Below are positions 60,902 to 64,000 of a DNA stretch of 64,000 bases, in pieces. The position numbers and the translations under genes were made by a program. The notes under the pieces were generated by a model. That model was not told where the DNA came from. It ran no database searches and saw only the letters and a list, made by a program, of their open reading frames with translations. Position 1 is the first letter of the stretch. The number at the start of each line of letters is the position of its first letter. Source of the stretch: CAVRXQ01 sp963849105 (lineage in GTDB: Bacteria > Actinomycetota > Acidimicrobiia > Acidimicrobiales > Bog-793); NCBI GenBank assembly GCA_963849105.1, contig CAWKGD010000003.1, positions 897,520 through 961,519 of the forward strand, in the 5' to 3' direction.

Positions 60902-61934
60902 TAGCGGGCTGCTCGTACGCGGCCTCGCTACGCGGGCGGGCTCCTTTCAGCTGCAAGGCATCGACCTCGACGTGCGGCATGACGAGGTGCTCGTCATCCT
61001 CGGCCCCTCAGGTGCCGGAAAGACGATGCTTCTGCACACGATCGCCGGCTTCCGACAGGCAACCGCCGGACAGGTGCATCTCAAGGACCGGGACCTCACC
61101 GGGCTCGCGGCGGAGAGTCGGCGAATCGGCTTCGTGTTCCAGGACGCCGCCCTGTTTCCCCACCTCTCGGCTCGGGAGAACGTCAGCTTCGGGCTGCGGG
61201 CGCGGGGGCTGTCGCGGCCCGGTCGGGTTGACGCCTTGATGAAGCGCTTCGGCGTAGGTGCGCTCGCAGATCGATCTCCGCGCTCGTTGAGCGGAGGCGA
61301 GCGACAACGGGTAGCCCTTGCCCGGGCGCTCGCTTTCGAACCAGATTTGCTGCTCCTCGATGAGCCCTTGTCTGCGCTCGACCAACCCACCCGTGAAGAG
61401 CTCCGCTCGGTCATGCAGGATCTCCTCTCAGGGCTGGATATCCCAGCGATCCACGTCACACACGACCGAGATGAAGCCTTCACTCTCGCCGACAGCCTCG
61501 CGGTCATCGTGGACGGGCGGCTTCGACAGACCGGGATCGCTCACCGGGTAGCCGCCAAACCCCGAGATGCTGTGGTCGCCCGATTGCTCGGATGGGCAGA
61601 GCTGGGCAACGGCGTGGCGGTCGGTGGCACGGTCGTGATCAGAGGCGTCGCCTTCCAGGCAGGCGCTCACAGCGGAGCCGTGCACGTCTTCTATCGTCCA
61701 GAAGACGTCCAACTAGGACCCGATGAGGGGACCGAAGCTGTCGCCACCTTTACCGCCCGAGTCCAGCGGATAACGCGCACACTCCCGCTCGCCCACGTCA
61801 TGCTCGGGCCCGAACTGCCCATCACGGTGCTGATGTTGCAACGTGAGATCGAGCGCTGCGGCGTGCGCGTAGGAGAGGAGGTCCAGGTGCGAGTACCCGC
61901 GGAGGCGTTGTGCGTCGTGGGAGCCCAGGACTAG
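60888..61934 (+). CDS. wtpC: Tungstate/molybdate ABC ATPase, WtpC-like
   Basis: A 348-residue ATPase. Walker A LGPSGAGKTMLL, signature LSGGERQRVALARAL, Walker B LLLLDEPLSALD and H-loop THDRDEAF. The C-terminal part (about 240-348) is a TOBE-like domain (GVAVGGTVVIRGVAF, FYRPEDVQLG) that could regulate transport by metal. GTG 60888 overlaps wtpB. Confidence 0.93.
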   Translation: MSVADSGLLVRGLATRAGSFQLQGIDLDVRHDEVLVILGPSGAGKTMLLHTIAGFRQATAGQVHLKDRDLTGLAAESRRIGFVFQDAALFPHLSARENVSFGLRARGLSRPGRVDALMKRFGVGALADRSPRSLSGGERQRVALARALAFEPDLLLLDEPLSALDQPTREELRSVMQDLLSGLDIPAIHVTHDRDEAFTLADSLAVIVDGRLRQTGIAHRVAAKPRDAVVARLLGWAELGNGVAVGGTVVIRGVAFQAGAHSGAVHVFYRPEDVQLGPDEGTEAVATFTARVQRITRTLPLAHVMLGPELPITVLMLQREIERCGVRVGEEVQVRVPAEALCVVGAQD

Positions 61935-62692
61935 GTCTTTCGATGGGCGTGCACTCCCGAACGGGTGTTGCGATGATCTGTTGAGGCCGCAGCCGATTAG
62001 GGGCACCGTAAACCGCGCGTCGGATGACGCGGTTCCGTGGTTCACATTCGTTCCTATCCACCGGGCGCCGGTCGCCCTTGCCGGGCGCCGTCGGCCGTCG
62101 CCTGTCTCCAGTCCGTGTGCCCTTGCTCCGGTTCCGGGGCTGGCCTCCCGTTCCCGTGCGTGTGTCGTTTGGACCTTTTCCTTCCTGCGCCTCTCTCCCC
62201 GAAATTTGTGGTAGGCGCTGGCGGACTCGAACCGCCGACCTCAGCCGTGTGAAGGCGATGAGCTGGTCTTTCGGTGTCCAGGCTGTGGAGCCGAAATCTA
62301 TCTTGAGCAGGGCAAAGAATAACCGCCGTTGACCGCGGGTGACCGAGAAATTCCGTTGGATCGCGCACGGATCGCGCACGGGCGGCGGTCCGTCGTGTTC
62401 GGCAGAGCTGGAGGTTCCGTTCGGAGGGCCGACGTCCACAAACTCCTACTGGCGAACCGTTCTTTGGTCAGCCGAGTAACCGGCGACGCTCCTATCAGTT
62501 GTCAAGCCCTTGAGTCTTCGGGAGTGGAAACAGCGGGCAGAACAATGAAGAGCCACTCCGTGTCGGAGGGCAAGCTCTTATCAAGCCACGCGTTTCGAAG
62601 AAGTGTGTGCCGGATCGTGGATCGGCGAGTCGCCGGAAAGTCAACCCGTGTGGGCGACAGTTAGGTGATGAGCCAGATCCACGGTCGCGGGC
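61935..62692. other. Long gap with tRNA fragment, no protein gene
   Basis: About 760 bases between the importer operon and the IS110 stop. The only support I see is a tRNA-Val 3' fragment at 62209-62256. Frames read here are short or Arg-rich shadows. Confidence 0.4.
62209..62256 (-). other. 3' half of a tRNA-Val(CAC), probable attachment-site remnant
   Basis: On the minus strand GCCTTCACACGGCTG carries the anticodon loop TTCACAC (CAC), then the T-arm GGCGGTTCGAGTCCGCC, acceptor AGCGCCT and encoded ACCA end. The sequence before GCC does not form a D-arm or the 5' acceptor AGGCGCT, and the 27-31/39-43 anticodon stem only pairs over three bases. So this is a 48-base tRNA tail with no 5' half, the form left at one end of an element that integrated in the anticodon loop by a tyrosine recombinase. 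Confidence 0.65.
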
Positions 62693-63739
62693 TCAGCCGC
62701 GAGGTAAGTGGCGATACACCTCGCGGGCCACGTAGCGCTTCAAGATGCGGATGACCTCGGGCTTCGTTCGTCCTTCTTTCACGCGCCGCTCGAAGTAGGC
62801 AGTCGTCTCTGGGTCGTGGGCGATGCGCACCATGACGATGCGCCACAGCGCGCTGTTCGCTTGACGATCACCACCGCTGTCGAGTCGAAAACGACCGGTG
62901 CTCTTTCCCGATGACGCTGGGATCGGCGACACTCCGCACAAGTGTGCGAAGGCGGCTTCTGAATGGAGGCGCTCGGGGTTGTCGCCGGCGGTCACCAATA
63001 GCGCGGCGGCGGTGTCGGGGCCGACTCCGAACAAAGCGAGCAACTCAGGAGCGGTGACTGCAAGAAGCGAGTTGATCTTCGCGTCGAGATCGGTGAGCTC
63101 TCTTTCGAGCGCTTGGATCCGACGGGCCAACGAGGACACGGCGGCCTTCGTCGCCGCGGTGACCGGATCACTCGACTGCGCGGGGCGGAGCTTCGCTCCT
63201 TCTTTGACCAAGGCGGAGACGGTGAGGCCCTTCAGGCGACGATGGAGCACGTCGGGAGCAGTGACGACCAGGTGACGCACTTGGACGACGGCTTTGACCC
63301 GAGCCTGTCGGGCGGAGCGCTTGGCGACGAGGAGGACCCGGATCGCCTCGACTGCGCCGTCTTTTGTCTTGGCGACACTCTTTGCTCGGCCATTGAGCGC
63401 TGATCGCGCGGCTTCCACTGCATCGAGGGGATCGGACTTGCCCGACCGACGCCGTTCGGCTCGGTTCGGCCGGTCGACCTCGATGACATCGACGCCGTGA
63501 CGGTGAAGAAAGCGCGCCAGCCCGGCTCCATAAGAACCGGTTCCTTCGACACCGACTTTCCCCACCGCACCGAAGCTCTCGAGCCAGGAGAGCAAGGACT
63601 TGTAGCCGGCGGGGTTGACCTCGAACGACTTCGTGCCGAGGAGACCACCGAGTGGATCGAGTGCCGCGGCAACATGCACGTCGAGGTGGGTGTCGACACC
63701 ACCCGTCACACGACGCGTATCTAGCATTGTCATCGCCAT
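62693..63739 (-). CDS. IS110-family transposase (DEDD recombinase)
   Basis: A 348-residue transposase. The DEDD catalytic residues are Asp16 in GGVDTHLD, Glu65 in KVGVEGTGSYG, and Asp103/Asp106 in GKSDPLDAVE. The C-terminal Tnp_20 domain has LFGVGPDTAAALLVTAGD and AHLCGVSPIPASSGKSTGR with the Ser used in IS110 transposition. The gene is intact with start ATG 63739 (MAMTML), so the element may be active. Confidence 0.95.
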   Translation of the reverse strand: MAMTMLDTRRVTGGVDTHLDVHVAAALDPLGGLLGTKSFEVNPAGYKSLLSWLESFGAVGKVGVEGTGSYGAGLARFLHRHGVDVIEVDRPNRAERRRSGKSDPLDAVEAARSALNGRAKSVAKTKDGAVEAIRVLLVAKRSARQARVKAVVQVRHLVVTAPDVLHRRLKGLTVSALVKEGAKLRPAQSSDPVTAATKAAVSSLARRIQALERELTDLDAKINSLLAVTAPELLALFGVGPDTAAALLVTAGDNPERLHSEAAFAHLCGVSPIPASSGKSTGRFRLDSGGDRQANSALWRIVMVRIAHDPETTAYFERRVKEGRTKPEVIRILKRYVAREVYRHLPRG

Positions 63740-63744
63740 CCCTT

Positions 63745-63960
63745 CCTTTCTTTAAGCGGGATTGAGGGGTGGCACGGCCGTCCCGGATCGGAGTGACGGG
63801 TGGTCCGCCTTGTTGCTGCAAGACGGGCCAATCACCCTTGCTTCGGAACGGGACGTGCCGTTTTCAATGTGCGGCCGAAGGAGCTCAACCGACGACGACC
63901 GAGGTCGTCATCACTTCAAGTCAAGCTGAACTCCTAGCGCTCCCGAAACTATTGAGAACC
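63745..63960 (-). ncRNA. Candidate IS110 bridge RNA region
   Basis: The segment upstream of the transposase start has no open frame of note and several self-complementary tracts, such as CACCCGTCACTCCGATCCGG on the minus strand. IS110-group elements encode a bridge RNA between the left end and the recombinase gene. Position is inferred from that rule, not from a detected fold. Confidence 0.3.
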
Positions 63961-64000
63961 AACGAACACGCGGTGGACCCTCTGGGGCATTGTCATTGTT

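Larger units (their letters stand above)
62690..63960 (-). mobile_element. IS110-family insertion sequence (ends not determined)
   Basis: It consists of the DEDD transposase gene and non-coding sequence on its 5' side. IS110-group elements lack simple terminal inverted repeats, so I cannot fix the ends. The 5' non-coding region of about 220-260 bases is the right size for a bridge-RNA leader. Confidence 0.6.

Noticed and set aside
62054..62368. Minus-strand frame over the tRNA fragment
   Set aside because: It is a spurious frame that reads through the tRNA tail and GC-rich flank.
62329..62664. Plus-strand frame of 111 codons in the gap before IS110
   Set aside because: Unusual composition, no ribosome binding site and no family.
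1..64000. CRISPR arrays or defence systems
   Set aside because: I saw no regularly spaced repeats and no cas, toxin-antitoxin, restriction or other defence genes.

Overview
The window comes from a high-GC actinobacterium. The evidence is a Pup-proteasome locus (Dop and the ARC/Mpa ATPase), a mycothiol ligase (MshC), the phosphatidylinositol-mannoside gene set (CDP-alcohol transferase, LpxL-like acyltransferase, PimA), an F420:NADPH oxidoreductase and a thrS-HIT-pgsA-acyltransferase-pimA-yebC-ruvCAB-yajC-secDF gene order. A member of or near the Acidimicrobiia fits, but no rRNA is present to place it. Almost every base is coding, and most neighbours overlap by 1-4 bases (ATGA, GTGA, TGATG).

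Layout. 1-3813: proteasome end (dop partial, arc), a small ferredoxin, a TrmI-type tRNA methyltransferase and a small membrane protein. 4011-9076: pentose-phosphate genes tal, zwf and pgl, a LOG-family protein, a cupin and a small helical protein. 9163-12167: thiamine operon thiO-thiS-thiG-thiD. 12328-13566: a secreted protein of unknown role. 13549-29142 (minus strand): serS, secF, secD, yajC, ruvB, ruvA, ruvC, yebC, an M48 peptidase, pimA, PIM acyltransferase, phosphatidyltransferase, HIT protein, thrS and mshC. 29145-31591: F420 reductase, MFS exporter, peroxiredoxin; then an EF-G paralogue on the plus strand. 34012-37537: an NMT1/THI5-type ABC importer next to a frameshifted riboflavin synthase. 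37662-42391: mostly small accessory genes (DUF2237, DUF4242, dienelactone-hydrolase-like, a lipoprotein with an internal repeat, a DUF885 protein) and a truncated membrane-protein remnant. 42392-43173: a decayed GGDEF gene with short repeats. 43174-47169: a polyprenol-phosphomannose-type mannosyltransferase and a two-component system.

47631-61934 is the metabolic centrepiece: a molybdenum/tungsten island. The minus-strand operon runs mobA-moaD fusion, AOR-family tungsten enzyme, NAD-type formate dehydrogenase catalytic subunit, NuoE-NuoF fused diaphorase subunit, moeA, moeA-PBP. Upstream are a HTH-TOBE oxyanion regulator and, divergently, a WtpABC-like tungstate/molybdate importer with a palindrome in the shared control region. 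The genes supply metal uptake, cofactor maturation, sensing and two cofactor-using oxidoreductase modules in one block.

61935-64000 is a mobile-element zone: a 3' fragment of a tRNA-Val(CAC) gene that looks like a recombinase attachment remnant, then an IS110-family transposase whose upstream non-coding end is where a bridge RNA would lie.

Features most worth a second look: the mobA-moaD fusion inside an AOR-FDH operon, the CTG start of serS, the 16-unit GAA microsatellite in secF, the ribE frameshift, the tRNA fragment and the IS110 leader.
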